Of a DNA stretch of 64,000 nt, positions 10,809 to 22,114 are shown one piece after another. The position numbers and the translations under genes were made by a program. How positions within the stretch are numbered: the stretch's first letter is position 1; every line of letters starts with the position of its first letter. The notes beneath the pieces are model-generated. The model worked only from the letters and a program-made list of their open reading frames with translations. It did no database searches and was not told the origin of the DNA. Source of the DNA: Agrypnia vestita (taxonomy: Eukaryota; Arthropoda; Insecta; Trichoptera; Phryganeidae); contig JADDOH010023146.1 in NCBI GenBank assembly GCA_016648135.1, positions 29,639 to 93,638 of the forward strand. The letters run 5' to 3'.

Positions 10809-11667
10809 TATTAAATAATCAAACAAACACAAGTACGAACTTACTTTTAATTAAGTATTACTTTTTGCTTTTCAGTATAAAATTTAATAAAAAATAATTA
10901 CGAAATGTTTAAAATGTATTTAAATTATATCAAATTGTTCACATTTGAATGCCATTCGTGGGAATGCAGCAACGTGGTGTAGTGGCGGTTGTTTTGTTAT
11001 CAGTTACCGTATTTGGATAAAATTTTCGGTCAGATCCGGTGTTTATTATATCGCGACTAAGATAATGGATTAAAACCGTGCTGAGAAAAGATATCGGCTC
11101 TCCCTTTCGGAGTGCTAATCGATGTTACCGCGAACTTTGTTCACTTTTCACCTTACGATTAATACCGACCATGTGAACTCAATCCCAGTGCTGCAAGAAC
11201 GACTGCAAATTTGTTGATCCTCGGTATTCGTCAATGAATAAGGTGGCTCACGGCATTCCGCAGGGATGCGAAAATAGTTTAAGTCGTTATTCGATATCCG
11301 AATTGGCAAAAATTATTGCTTGGTGATTTAATATTAAAACGATTTTTCCATTAGAAATTGCACAATTTTACTCACAAAATGTTAAAAGATATTTTTTAGG
11401 GACTTTATAGATACTTTTATTCATAAATTTAATACATAACTCCACTGACATAATTATTCATCGAATATAAGAAAAAATAAAAAAATCATGTAAAAAAATG
11501 GAGTAACTGGATATATATGAACATAGAAATTGCCATTTTAACTCAAAAGATTAAATTTTTTTGAAAAAGGAGCTGGGTTAACATTGTACTTAAAGAATTT
11601 GAGTTTGTTCAATAAATGTAACATTAAAAATGAACACGTCTTTTAAATAAATATTTTTTAATATTAG
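10809..11667. other. AT-rich DNA, nothing firm
   Basis: Around 10970-11300 the sequence is less AT-biased (AACGTGGTGTAGTGGCGG, TTCGGAGTGC) but shows no repeat end or frame. The rest is AT-rich. Confidence 0.4.
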
Positions 11668-11912
11668 TATTTTGGTCATATAATGAGAGGCGAAAAATAC
11701 TCCATCCTTCAGCTCGTCATGAAGGGGAAGATTGAGGGTCGCAGAAGGGTCGGAAGGAGGCGGCATTCCTGGCTTCGAAACATCCGAGAGTGGACCGGGA
11801 TAAGAAGCGTGGAAGAGCTGTTACGCACTGCCCTGGACAGGGAAACTCTCTCCCAGATGATCGCCGACGTCGGGGAGACCCGACAGGGCACATGAAGAAG
11901 AAGAAGAAGAAG
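11668..11912 (+). mobile_element. 3' end of a non-LTR retrotransposon (family L2), ORF2 C-terminus
   Basis: The frame reads FGHIMRGEKYSILQLVMKGK, then GRRRVGRRRHSWLRNIREW and a final IADV, the usual last segment of LINE ORF2 downstream of the RT thumb. It stops at 11895 and is followed directly by a (GAA)n run at 11893-11912, which fits a microsatellite-type 3' tail. The 5' end is missing, as expected from target-primed reverse transcription. A second copy is at 41.6 kb. Confidence 0.75.
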
Positions 11913-12119
11913 AGACATTTGCAGGAATAACTTGCTGGTTGTCCTGAATGAGACTAAAATCCCTGTCCGTTTAATTACTTGTTAGTATATTGTCTCTAGA
12001 TCACAAGTAACGTTGATTTATGTTTGTTTTGCGAAACTTTTTATTATTATTTTTTGTTAATAATTCACTAAACAAGCTTATAAATCTAAAATGTTACTTT
12101 GGCGTTGCTATACGTACAT

Positions 12120-12245
12120 ATTTCAGGGCCAATGGTCCATTCATCGAGATATAACGTACTAAAAATTTAAAAAAATCGAAGTATAGCCATTAACTAAATC
12201 AAAAAATAAATATATGAGAGATGAATAGCTAATTGAGTGTTATGA
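12120..12245. repeat. Fragment related to the 26.36-26.72-kb element
   Basis: ATAACGTACTAAAAATTT, then AAAAAATAAATATATG and GAGAGATGAA follow the same order and spacing as the start of the insert at 26355-26420. The (GTCTGTCC)n part and 3' end are absent, so it is truncated. Confidence 0.45.
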
Positions 12246-12534
12246 AATATCTTAATATTTCAACAAACGTATTCTTGTTAATTTTATAAATATAAAATAA
12301 GTTCTATAACATTGAAATGAGTGGTAAATATGTATAATGCATATAATTACGTAGATAATTTATTAAAAAAGAGAGGTGAAGGCCTTATTTTAACTGTTTG
12401 AATATAAAAAGAGTTATGGTGTCAAAGAAACGAATACACAACACAGAAACAATGAACAAAATGGTAACGCAATCATAAGTAAGGGTGCAGTAAAATTTTT
12501 ACGAAAACCCTCATAAATCAAATGGTAAAAAAAA

Positions 12535-12790
12535 TCTGTCGGGATTTCTCTCCGCGGCTGTTATATTGATTTAAGATGTTCTCCCGAGAAGCGCAGCTCG
12601 GCTTCACGGCACCATGACAGCGCAGCAATTTCCTAAGAAGCGGCCCGAGCACCGACAGCGCATTCTTTTGGATACTTTTACGACTTTTCGTCTGTCATTC
12701 GGGAAAGAGAAAACGCGAAAACAATAAAAATATGATCTGTAGCGGTATTCGGTTCAGAGATCACGGAGATGAACAATCTTTACGGGTGAG
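12535..12790. other. GC-richer non-repetitive island 2
   Basis: A sharp rise in GC and CpG (CTCCGCGGCTG, CGAGAAGCGCAGCTCGGC, GAAGCGGCCCGAGCACCGAC) within AT-rich DNA. No transposon termini or open frame. Candidate host regulatory element, by composition only. Confidence 0.35.
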
Positions 12791-13061
12791 CAGGCGAAGC
12801 GCAGGTGAAAAAAGAAATCAAAAATATCTGTACATATCAGATATTGCTGAATCATCTAAATCTTTGTCGATATTTTGGATTTATGGCAACTTTCTGGAGT
12901 AGGAAAAAAATATACCGTTTCCTCCATCAGAGCGATAAACAACTAATACCTACTTAACAATCAATAATTATTTTTTGTTGCAAAATTCAATTTAAAAAAA
13001 TATATATGAAAACAATCCTATATTTATGGTTTTTGTGTTTAGTTTGTAGAACTCTGCTTAT

Positions 13062-13205
13062 GTTCTGCATTTTAAGCGTTATTTAAATGTGATAGCTGTT
13101 TCGACTCGCTAGGCCATTCAAACAATCCTTGTTTTATTCGAATAAATAATGACCTAGCAAGTCGAAACAGCTGTCACATTTAAAATAACGCTTAACTTGC
13201 AGAAC
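13062..13205. mobile_element. Foldback MITE, family F2
   Basis: The arms GTTCTGCATTTTAAGCGTTA (13062) and the inverted block ending CTTGCAGAAC (13205) contain AGCTGTTTCGACT and AGTCGAAACAGCT; about 56 nt per arm pair with few mismatches around a 28-nt centre. A single arm occurs at 62.98-63.04 kb. Confidence 0.8.
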
Positions 13206-13622
13206 TCAATAATATTATTCATTAAAATTTAATTTATTTTAAATTTTATAAAAAAAATTATATTGGTTCCTGAATGAATAGGTATTATAAAAAAATATAG
13301 GCTGAAGGATATAGGACAATTTATGATTATTAATATGGGATAGTTAAAGATTTTTTTAAAGATAGGATTGGATGGAGTGGCGAAGTGTTCTTTTCATTAT
13401 TTCTCATTTTCTTCTTTTCATAAACGCCATATCTGATATACATAATATCGACGGAAAATATTTCAGGTTTGATACTATAACTAAGTTTGGCGGTTTGCTC
13501 GCTCTTAGTCTCTTAGTCTATTAGGTCATTAGCTCTTAGTCTATTCGTCCGAATACAAAGCCAACTCCAGATTACATAGCGTAGTATATTGAAGTAAGTG
13601 TGCTGGAAATCATCAGATAGCA
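13206..13622. other. AT-rich DNA, nothing recognised
   Basis: Contains a short CTCTTAGTCT repetition near 13502-13540 and otherwise no feature. Confidence 0.45.
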
Positions 13623-13629
13623 CAGAACA

Positions 13630-13995
13630 AATGTTTTTTTTTTTTTTTTAAATTTTTTATTTTTATTAAAGCTCTACAAGTCTTTTACAAATGATAAGGT
13701 AAAGTGTACATTCATAGAATGCATACTTTAAATGAAAATTAAATGATTGCTCAAGAAATACAATCAAGAAAAAAAACATATAAAAATAATAATAACAGAA
13801 AGTGGAAAGCAAATATTTAAAATACAAATGTATAAAGATAAATATAATATAATGTAAAAAGCAAGTAGGTATATAAGAAAAGTAGAAGCTCAAGGAAAGC
13901 ATAATATAATAAAAATTAAAAAAATAAAATAATAATAATAGAGAGTGAAAAGTAATAGCTAGAAAAGCACAAGCTAAGAAAATCATAATATAATT
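13630..13995 (-). mobile_element. Possible LINE 3' tail, minus strand
   Basis: An 18-nt T run at 13634-13651 (a poly(A) tail if read on the minus strand) is followed by A-rich sequence containing repeated pieces such as AGAAAAGTAGAAGCTCAAGG and AGAAAAGCACAAGCTAAG. That organisation fits a LINE or SINE 3' UTR with a poly(A) end. No protein is recognisable; the 106-codon minus frame is T-rich and of low complexity. Confidence 0.35.
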
Positions 13996-14739
13996 TTTTA
14001 TTATTTTAACAGTTACTTATCTCACTCAATCAACAATCAAAACAAACACAAATCACTTATTCAAGTCCAATTTGACAAATATTTCAATTTACCTTTTAAA
14101 ATATGTTTGAATATTATAAAGTTGGTGGCAAAAACGTCAAGTTGCTTATATCTATTCGCTAGTCTAGGGAGCCTTTGCACAAAAATTGTGGAATGAAGTG
14201 CAGATAAATATACGTAAAGCAGAGAATATACGTAAATGGTATCCACGAGAAATAAAAGTGATCTAGAGGACGCCCCAAGACTCGTTTGGTGGACTAAATT
14301 ATCGGAGCAGAGTGAGTGATGAGGCGGAGACAATGGCTAATGATGATGATGATGATTATGATATAGCAATATTATGAGTATATTGCTTAAAAATAAGATT
14401 TACGTAAACACAATCATGTGGGGGTGTGTAGTCAGTGCCTAATTAAGCAATGCTTAGATAGAATTTCTACGAATTATGTGAACGTGTTAAAATAGTATCT
14501 CATAATATTCCTATTACAATTATTATCATTATATTCAGTTTTTATATCGTATGTTTAGTACTACTAGAATTAAATAAATAGAACAATATTGTTTTGTAAT
14601 AATTTCAGTTAAAGTTTTCATGATTTTTGAAGGTCTTCTCCTCTTCACTCAATCCTTTTCTTTTTATGGGGCCCAATTACAGAAATGAAACACATCATAA
14701 AACACCCAGGCTTAAGTAAATCACATGGATTAAATATGA

Positions 14740-14815
14740 TCTCACCGGGAATTGAACCCGGAACCCTTGGTGTAAGAAGCCAGTGTTATAACCACTGGGC
14801 TACGATGGCCGCCTT
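14740..14815 (-). repeat. tRNA-derived SINE head, family S3
   Basis: On the minus strand: GCCCAGTGGTTATAACACTGG (A-box region), an anticodon-like arm and GGTTCCGGGTTCAATTCCCGG (T arm). The T arm is perfect but the anticodon loop is not canonical. A second, decayed head is at 25.86-25.93 kb. Read as SINE, not tRNA. Confidence 0.55.
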
Positions 14816-15040
14816 TTTTCTGATATAACTTATTAATAACATTAAAATGAACTAAAGCACTTAAAGCATTTAATCGGCATTCATTTCATCTATGGCTTAT
14901 TAATAATAAAATGTTTAAATTATCTAGTTTTATCGTTAAAAAGCTTACTATTTCAATTTTTTTTTGGTGTAAATATCTCAAAACTGCCAAAATTCGAGTT
15001 ATCTTATTCTAGTATTGAGCCCACTGTATCATAATATCCT

Positions 15041-15217
15041 TTTTTTAATAGAGAAGCGAATGCGGAACACGTGTCGCATCAATATTCTTACTACTTTCAA
15101 AATAAGCTAAAGGCTTGTGCTATGAAAATCGGACTAACTTGCTCATGTCCTGGAATAGGGCTCGAATCACTGACCGCTAGATCACGTACATGACCACTAC
15201 ACTACACCAACAAGCTA
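15041..15217 (-). mobile_element. tRNA-derived SINE S1, copy 2
   Basis: Same block order as 401-582, inverted: T run, GAAGCGAATGCGGAACACGT, AAAGGCTTGTGC, the GTCCTGGAATAGGGCTCGAA block, CCAACAAGCTA. The A-box region is partly decayed. Confidence 0.8.
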
Positions 15218-15219
15218 TT

Positions 15220-15936
15220 CAGATTCTGTCACATAAATGTCAAAGTTGTTTTTTTTATCCAAAATACATGTTTATGCAAAATTCATGCTTCAATGTGATG
15301 ACTTCCACACCCTGTATATACATAAACATAAAAGTTTTCCTTGTGTAAACTGATTATACTGATTGTACGAAATACAGATCATGTTACATTTACAATAAGG
15401 ATACACTCTAAGGCGCAATTTATATTAAACCGGTAAGTTAGTTGTCCTAGCTTTTGAAATCTTTTGTCCGAGATATTATAATGTTACATATACATTTATT
15501 CGGAAATAGCGTCAGACACACCAGAGATAACTTGATACAGATTTTGAATCATGCTGACTTATTCATCTCAAGTTATTGTATGGCAACACTTCTTTGTTCC
15601 GATGTCGTGTCTAGTCCCCTGTTAAACTGTTCGCTTTCACTTTCCATTCAGAGTAGCTTCGATCTCGTCCTAGACAAAAGTCTTTTTGTGATCTCTATCA
15701 ATTTGTTGGTATTTTATCTATCATATCGTGAGACCCGATATCGGTTCTATTTGCATTTCAACACAAAACCGCGTTGCACCGTGTGATCGGAGTGAAGGAA
15801 TTTTAAAACAAGATGTTAATTGAATAATCTCCATGCACGTAAGGCAAATTTACCGCGTTATATAATGAAAATTCACTTGCTGTCTTAGATGTGAAAAAAA
15901 TATGGAAAATTGAAAATCGGGAAAAGTACTTGGCCT
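15220..15936. other. No firm feature; unassigned 110-codon frame
   Basis: The plus-strand frame at 15454-15786 (110 codons) has no recognisable domain or signal peptide and no splice-supported neighbour. The composition of 15440-15790 is less AT-rich than its surroundings, so an old repeat is possible. Confidence 0.35.
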
Positions 15937-16110
15937 AAGAGGTTTTCTCGGCAGCTCAGAATCTTCCGGTTTGTGTTTTCTGGGATCCATCATCAGGCCT
16001 GATGTGTCACACATCAGCAACGAGGATGCACCCTGTAATGGGATCCAAAACGTTGGCCAAAAAGGTCATAAAAAAACGGCGTAATACCCCAGAAACCACA
16101 AACCAGAAGT
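15937..16110. mobile_element. P-family foldback MITE, copy 2
   Basis: Left arm includes CTCAGAATCTTCCGGTTTGT. The central ATCCATCATCAGGCCTGATG is followed by GGGATCCAAAACGTTGG and ends ACCACAAACCAGAAG. The left arm is partly deleted between TTCTGGG and the central block. Confidence 0.75.
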
Positions 16111-16115
16111 ACTTG

Positions 16116-17696
16116 ACTTATTTAAAAACCTGCCGAAAAATTCCGCAAGTCTGTTTGACATAAATCATCTTAATGCAGTAATTGTAATAATATAGTTAAC
16201 ATAAATATTTATAAACATTCTTGTTGTATGGCATTCAATGCTTTGCACTGGCCTACCGAGGTCCAAAACTTTTGTTCATGTTGTAAACTAATTGTTCACA
16301 ACAATGAAAAGCCAAATTTCCTATTATTATATTAATAGTTTAAAATTATTTTTCTGAAGTGTATCGATAATAGTGTATATAAATTGTCCTTGAATATCGT
16401 TTTAGTATCCTTTTTAAAAAATTAGATCTTTTTTCCATTTAAAATAAAAACCACAAATACTTTTAAAAACTAACGTCTTAAAATGTCCGAAAACGGGTTT
16501 CATATTTTGACTTGAAAAACAATCGATATGAAATAATAATAATCTTTCAGTAGTATAAATATTATTAACTTCTTCAAAAAGAGCAAACCATATATAATTT
16601 TTTTAATTTTAAATAATTATCTAGGTTGTTGATTATTTTACGAAACAGTGGCATTACATTGTTCCGGTTCCGAAAAAGGTTACATATCTATATTTCAAAG
16701 ATAAATTTCACTTAACTAATAGGTATGAAATGTATCGCGCAGGATGACACTGGGATTTTATTTTTAATATTATGTTTATAACAAATATTTAATTAAAAAT
16801 ATTAAATCTAAAAATAATCTAAAAAAATGAATTACTAGTACATACTTTGGGTATTAAACCACTGGATGACGGTCGGTTGTAAAGCCCTGCAAAATATCCT
16901 AAAATAATTGAAGCCATAGCCTTCAGTGATTGGATTGCATTTAAGGCATGATCTGTAGTCAGCGAGCGTCGTGGAATGTCGGTGGTAGATGGCGTCTGAC
17001 ACTTGTTGATTTGAAAACGTTATTTCAACTCCAAACCATTGTTCGCAGAGTATTGATTGAAATGTCACGATCTATGATCGATTAAGTAAACAGACTGCGA
17101 TTCATCCGCACGCCGGCAGGTGGAGAGCGTGTCAGTTAGTCGGGACCCGAACCATATACGATAACGTTTTATTGAGTGGCGGGACTGAAGATCACCTTCC
17201 ATATTTAGAAACTTGTGATATCAGGTTCAGATATCAAGTGCGTTGTAGGTACTTGTTGCTCTGAGCTGAAATATGGAGGAACACGTAGTGTACAAGGTGT
17301 CACACAAATAGAAAATTAGGGGTAGATTTGTATTTCGATCATTTTATTTAAATTAAATCAAATCAACGTCTTTCTCCAAAAAATTTTGTTGTATATATTA
17401 TTTTATTTTTACTTTCAATTATTTCCATACATGTACAAATAATTGAATTATTTAAGTGATAATTAATTTCAAAGAGTTAATTTTTTATGTCTCATGTCCA
17501 CCCTGCCTTAGCGCAGATTTTATGAACAATTAATTTGTAGAAAGAACACGAGAGATTGATATTAGGTATACATTACAAATATAATAAAAAAAAGAAGAAA
17601 AAATGGCAAATCCCTAGATAGCAAAGGTATGCTGGTATAAGGGGACATCAAAAACTATACATAAATACATTTAATAACTATAACACAATAGAACTA
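16116..17696. other. AT-rich DNA with a mixed-composition patch
   Basis: 16840-17300 is less AT-rich (GGATGACGGTCGGTTG, CGCACGCCGGCAGGTGGAGAG) but shows no credible exon. The remainder is AT-rich without recognisable elements. Confidence 0.4.
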
Positions 17697-18324
17697 TCTA
17701 TACCTATAAAACTCAATGTCTGTTCTCTATACAAATCTACACCGATTCGATTGAAATTTTGCATAATTATGCTTTAGGACTCGGCGGGTAACATAGGCGA
17801 CATTTCCCCCTATTATTTTACCCCTTCCCCTCCCCCTGATATATTTTCGATGTAAATCTGTACTGTTTGACCGATAGGACTCAAAATTTGGAAACTTATG
17901 CTTTAGGACCCGGCGGGTAACATAGGCTCCTCTATTATTTTACCCCTTCCCCTCCCCCTGATATATTTTCGATGCAAATTTGTACCGTTCAACCAATCGG
18001 ATTCAAAATTTGCAAACATATTCTTTAGGACTCGGCGGGTAACAAAGGTGACATTTCCACCCTATTCTTTTACTTCTTCCCCTCCCCTGATATATTTTCG
18101 ATGCAAATTTGTACCGTTCAACCAATCGGACTCAAAATTTGAAAACTTATTCTTTAGGACCCGGCAACATAGGCGACATTTCCCCCCCCACACTTTTTTT
18201 TACCCCTTCCCCTCCCCTAACATTTTTTCGATGCAAATCTATACCATTCGAATCTTTGTTTCCCCCAACAAATTTATTTTCAATTTAATTCTTAACCCGT
18301 GCAACGTCGGGTAGAAACAGCTAG
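17697..18324 (+). mobile_element. Non-autonomous Helitron B with internal tandem repeat
   Basis: Begins TCTATACCTATAAAACTC. It ends with a perfect 5-bp stem (ACCCG/CGGGT, 18296-18312) followed 8 nt later by CTAG at 18321-18324, with an A before and T after the element. The interior holds about four copies of a 122-129-bp unit (CTTTAGGA at 17772, 17901, 18023, 18152) containing CGGCGGGTAA, a C-rich block and GATATATTTTCGATG. The open frame at 18048-18314 is made of this repeat and is not a gene. Confidence 0.9.
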
Positions 18325-18779
18325 TACACAATAAATTTAACATTTAAAAACTTTTAATTATAGTTAAACACATCAAATTCTTGAAAAATAATGATTTTCG
18401 GATAATCTCCTCTCCAACACAAGTCTTTCTAGTTTCTTATTGAGTATTGGCTTTTAAGGTTCTCTGTCTGTTCTCGGTGTATCCGTTCTTATATTATGAT
18501 CTCTTGCTCTTATGTATCGTGAGTGTGTATGCCGCTATTCTGATAGAAGGTGATGTTGGTTTCCAATAATTTTATTTTATTTTATAAAGCATATTTATCT
18601 TTTCAATATATATCAATTCTTTAAAGTTTGGCATGTTGATAATTTTATACAGGTCAGTGGTTCTGATATAGTGATTTTAATTAAATGTAATTTAAAGGGT
18701 TTTGTACATAATTCTTTGTTTACGGGTATAAATACCAACACAATGAAATAATGTGCCTTTTTCGCACGGCAAACACATA
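18325..18779. other. AT-rich DNA, nothing recognised
   Basis: No repeat end or exon seen. Confidence 0.45.
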
Positions 18780-18930
18780 CTAATTCGATTGTATTTCTTG
18801 AATGGAAAGAGGTCTACCATTCCATGCGCCTGTAAACTTCACTGGGACCAGATAGTAAGTACAAGATGTGAGGCAGAACAAAAGCGTTGTAGATTCTTTT
18901 AGTTTTTGTGTCAACCAGGTCATGATCATT
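18780..18930 (-). mobile_element. LINE ORF2 fragment (RT thumb region)
   Basis: The minus strand reads DTKTKRIYNAFVLPHILYLL followed by SGPSEVYRRMEW and a stop. The TK-RIYNAFVLPHILY pattern is the conserved segment after the RT palm in non-LTR retrotransposons (compare KLYxALVxPHLxY). Short, broken and without either end. Confidence 0.5.
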
Positions 18931-19620
18931 CCTCTTCGTCACTCAAACTATAGGTCCAAGTTTTTAAAAAAAGTTTCGAATATGATTCGTCCGTACAATT
19001 TTCTCAATTATTTCAAGCTCTAATATTTATATAAATATTAAATACAATCGCTTTTTTTTTACCCTTCAAAATAAAATATTTTTATATTTTTTTATATTTA
19101 CCCTTCAAAATAAAAAAAAAAGGTGCCTCATGGTTTTTTTATATATATAAAAGTGAATGTTATTATGGGCTTATTTCAAGCACGTGACTAGATTATTGTT
19201 ATAGCTATTAAGATACTCGTCTAGTGAACCGGTAGAGGGTTTCATTCTAATCTTATTCTGAGAGACTGCAAAGTCATTTCTATTTTCATAGCACAAATGT
19301 TTAGCTCGGTTTGAAAATAGTCATGGATCAGAATGAGGAATATGATGAACATTCATATTAAATTTTGAAAAGGAGAAAAAATACGAAATCTTTTTTCGCG
19401 TTAAACCATAGACCTCTGATAATCTTCTACTGCCGGATTTTAAAATATGGTATATAATTTATTTACTTAAATTTCAGTGTTAATTTATTTCCTTTGACTT
19501 ATCACAAGAATTTACAATTGGTTTTTAAAAACATAACAACAACATTAAAAACATAATAATCACTAATTGATGTAAGTTTTTCATATCAAACTTTTCGCAC
19601 CGTTATTTAAATTCCTATTG

Positions 19621-20034
19621 GACAAATTATGAAATAAAACACTGAACATTGTTTTTTCCCACTATTTTATATTTGAGACTTGTTACGCTACATGTTTCGG
19701 AAACGTCCGTTTCCTTCATCAGGTGAATTAAGACTGAGGTATGTGGGAGTGGTTGTCTGGTGTGTGGGTGGTGGATTTAGTAGAAGTGGAAAATTATAAA
19801 AACATAAAAATAATTCATAAAAACCTAAACACAACAAATAACATAATCAATAATCGATACCCCCTCCATTTCTACTGAATCCATAACCCACACACCAGAC
19901 AACCACTCCCACATACCTCAGTCTTCATTCACCTGATGAAGTAAACGGACGATTCCGAAACATGTAGTGTAACAAGTCTCAAATATAAAATATTGGAAAT
20001 AAACAAAGTTCAGTGTTTTATTTCATAATTTGTT
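19621..20034. mobile_element. Foldback MITE, 414 bp, family F3
   Basis: The ends ACAAATTATGAAATAAAACA and their inverse at 20012-20034 begin arms of roughly 170 nt. Each arm carries TATATTTGAGACTTGTTAC, ACATGTTTCGGAA, CATCAGGTGAA and CACACACCAGACAACCACTC (in one or the other orientation). The centre is A-rich. No ORF. Confidence 0.85.
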
Positions 20035-20755
20035 AATAATGGATTTCCACAAAGTTAACACCGAAACATTCAATAATTAAATTCCTTTTATTTTGACCGT
20101 ATTTCGTAACTTTGTTAGGTTTTCAATGATTTTTTAAAAGTCAACGAGTCCTTTGTACTTAAATATTTTTTTCATATATTATTGGCCCACCCTACTGTAC
20201 AATATCAATAAAATACAAATGTTTAGCTATAGTGAGTTGGCTAGTTGGGAGGTAGAAGAGATCTTAGTGCAATTTTCTATTGTTTCTGATGTTAAAATTT
20301 GCATTGTCGGCATTTGAACAGATTCCGCGACGTAGTTTGAAAAAATATTTTATCGAGGAACTTGTGGTATGTGATTACCAATTTGCAGATGATGATAAAG
20401 AAATCCGCCTATAACTTCGACTTATTCCGTGTTCTGTAAAAGTCTATGTATGGTTGGCAAGTAAAGTAAGCAAGGCTCTCAAGGAGATAAGATAGGTAGA
20501 TATATGACACAAGAATTAATGTTCATGGTATCAGAAATGGACGACAGCTTTGCGTGACCAGGTACAAACCAGACACTGGAAGATGATCCAGTGAGAAGGC
20601 TCAAAAATCGACAGGCTTGCATGAGAAGCTGTATGAGTGTAGATGAGACAAATTTTATGTGTCAGGGCAGATGTGGGGCTCTATTCAACATGCCTTTCCT
20701 ACTGTGAAACACACAGATGGTAAATTAAATTTACAAATTAACTAAAATATAATAA
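20035..20755. other. No recognised feature
   Basis: 20210-20720 is of mixed composition with a run of short open frames but no recognisable domain or repeat end. Confidence 0.4.
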
Positions 20756-21060
20756 AACCAAATTAATTAATCAATTAGAAAGATATACAGAAAAATCTAA
20801 TCCACGAAAAAATATTTGGCTACTATCGGGATTCGAACCCGGAATAAGGTCGATGTATTCACGGAAATCTACAAGGCTCCTATAGCTTAGTGGTCAGAGC
20901 ACCGGCCCCGGAAAGGAGGTGATCCGGGTTCGAATCCCGGTAGCAGCCAAATATTTTTTCGTGGATTAGATTTTTCTGTATATCTTTCTAATTGATTAAT
21001 TAATTTGGTTTTAAAAATTTCACAGAACTTTGTTCTGAAAAATTACAACTTAACAAATAT
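20756..21060. mobile_element. Head-to-head palindrome of tRNA-derived SINE S2
   Basis: The right half is a complete SINE: a tRNA-like head at 20875-20948, then a tail beginning AAATATTTTTTCGTGGATTA that runs past a TTCACAGAACTTTGTTCTG hairpin. The left half (20756-20843) is an inverted copy of the tail plus the 3' end of the head. The arms match over about 85 nt. A rearranged relative is at 48.32-48.57 kb. Confidence 0.8.
20875..20948 (+). repeat. tRNA-like SINE head (not a functional tRNA)
   Basis: Acceptor arms GGCTCCT and AGCAGCC pair with one mismatch, the D arm has TAGCTTAGTGGTCAGAGC, and the T arm is perfect (CCGGGTTCGAATCCCGG). The anticodon-loop region reads CCCCGGA, with C where tRNAs need U33, and the anticodon stem pairs poorly. 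Hence a SINE promoter and not a tRNA gene. Confidence 0.7.
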
Positions 21061-21179
21061 GAACGTGTTCTTGAATTTAAAATATAATAAATCAATTGAA
21101 GGTTGATACCCAAGTATATTAATTTATTAAAAAATATATCAAATACTCGTAGTTTATTCAAATAAACGATAGATTCTCA

Positions 21180-21395
21180 AATTTCGAACATGTTTGGAAC
21201 TTTCAAAAATTTGATAATGTGTGGACGTTCTTACGATGGAATTGGTGAACGTTGCATAGTGTAAAGTGATCACTTAAGTCAGCTCATACAGGTTGTTAGT
21301 CCTTGGCCATCGTATATAAATACTTCCATATACGATTCTTATATAAATAGCTTCGTCTCTGTGAGATTTCTATAATTTATCTTAATAAAATACTC
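21180..21395. mobile_element. F1-family foldback relative, diverged copy
   Basis: Contains TAAAGTGATCACTTAAG, CTTCGTCTCTGTGAGATTTC and a GAACGTT block seen in the intact F1 palindrome at 31.71-32.03 kb. Arms are incomplete. Confidence 0.55.
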
Positions 21396-21401
21396 TATTA
21401 A

Positions 21402-21580
21402 AGCAGCTTGTTGGTGTAATTATCATGACGTTTGCCCAGTGATCTGGTGGTCGGTGGTTCGAGCTCCATTCCAGGATACCAGCAAGTTAGTCAAATTTTC
21501 ATAAAACAGGCTCTAAACATAGTTTGAGAATAGTGGGACATGATGCGACACGTATTCCGTATTCGCATCCCTATTTAAAA
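21402..21580 (+). mobile_element. tRNA-derived SINE S1, copy 3
   Basis: AGCTTGTTGGTGTAATTATC, GTGGTTCGAGCTCCATTCCA, CCAGCAAGTTAG, then the ATAGTGGGACATGATGCGAC block and TTCGCATCCCTATTTAAAA. Full length with an A-rich end. Confidence 0.85.
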
Positions 21581-22114
21581 GAAAATCTATTGTTTAACAT
21601 ACTGATTCAATTTTTTTTTGCTTTTAAAGCACAAATACGATTAAAATGTACTTTTGTAGGTTTAATTTAAAAGGTTTTGCGCTTGTGAATTACAATGAAA
21701 CGATCAAGAATGGAATCTGGCGACGAAGTCTCGTTCGTTGTTGATCTTGATAGGATATACTGTATAAACAATTGATACGCCGTAAGATGACAGCTGTAGA
21801 TTTGATATCGTGTTGTATTTTTTAAATCCCCTCTTATATGAATTGATACTCATCAAATACTGACAGATTGAGCCCACATATTTGATTGCCATGTACGAAT
21901 TATCAGATGGGCAGATAGGTGTGTGTAATTTGTTGTAAATATACATGCAGATGGCTATTCTTATTTACTATTCTCATTTTATTTGCTTCATAGCATTCTA
22001 ATTTTGTGATGAATAAACAAAACTATTGTTAAATCATATGTAAAAAGGACTATTGAGTGTTAAGAGAAATGTGTCTTAAATACCTGGCACTTCAAGTAAC
22101 TGAGATATTCGGCC
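21581..22114. other. AT-rich DNA, nothing recognised
   Basis: The minus-strand frame 21704-21946 lacks domain features. Confidence 0.45.

Noticed and set aside
13666..13986. 106-codon minus frame rich in F, Y and L
   Set aside because: Low-complexity translation of A-rich repeat sequence, not a membrane protein gene.
17770..18200. CRISPR-like or coding tandem repeat
   Set aside because: The units of 122-129 bp are continuous, without distinct spacers, lie inside a Helitron, and the DNA is eukaryotic.
20875..20948. tRNA gene
   Set aside because: The position-33 base is C, the anticodon stem does not pair, and the sequence belongs to an inverted SINE pair.
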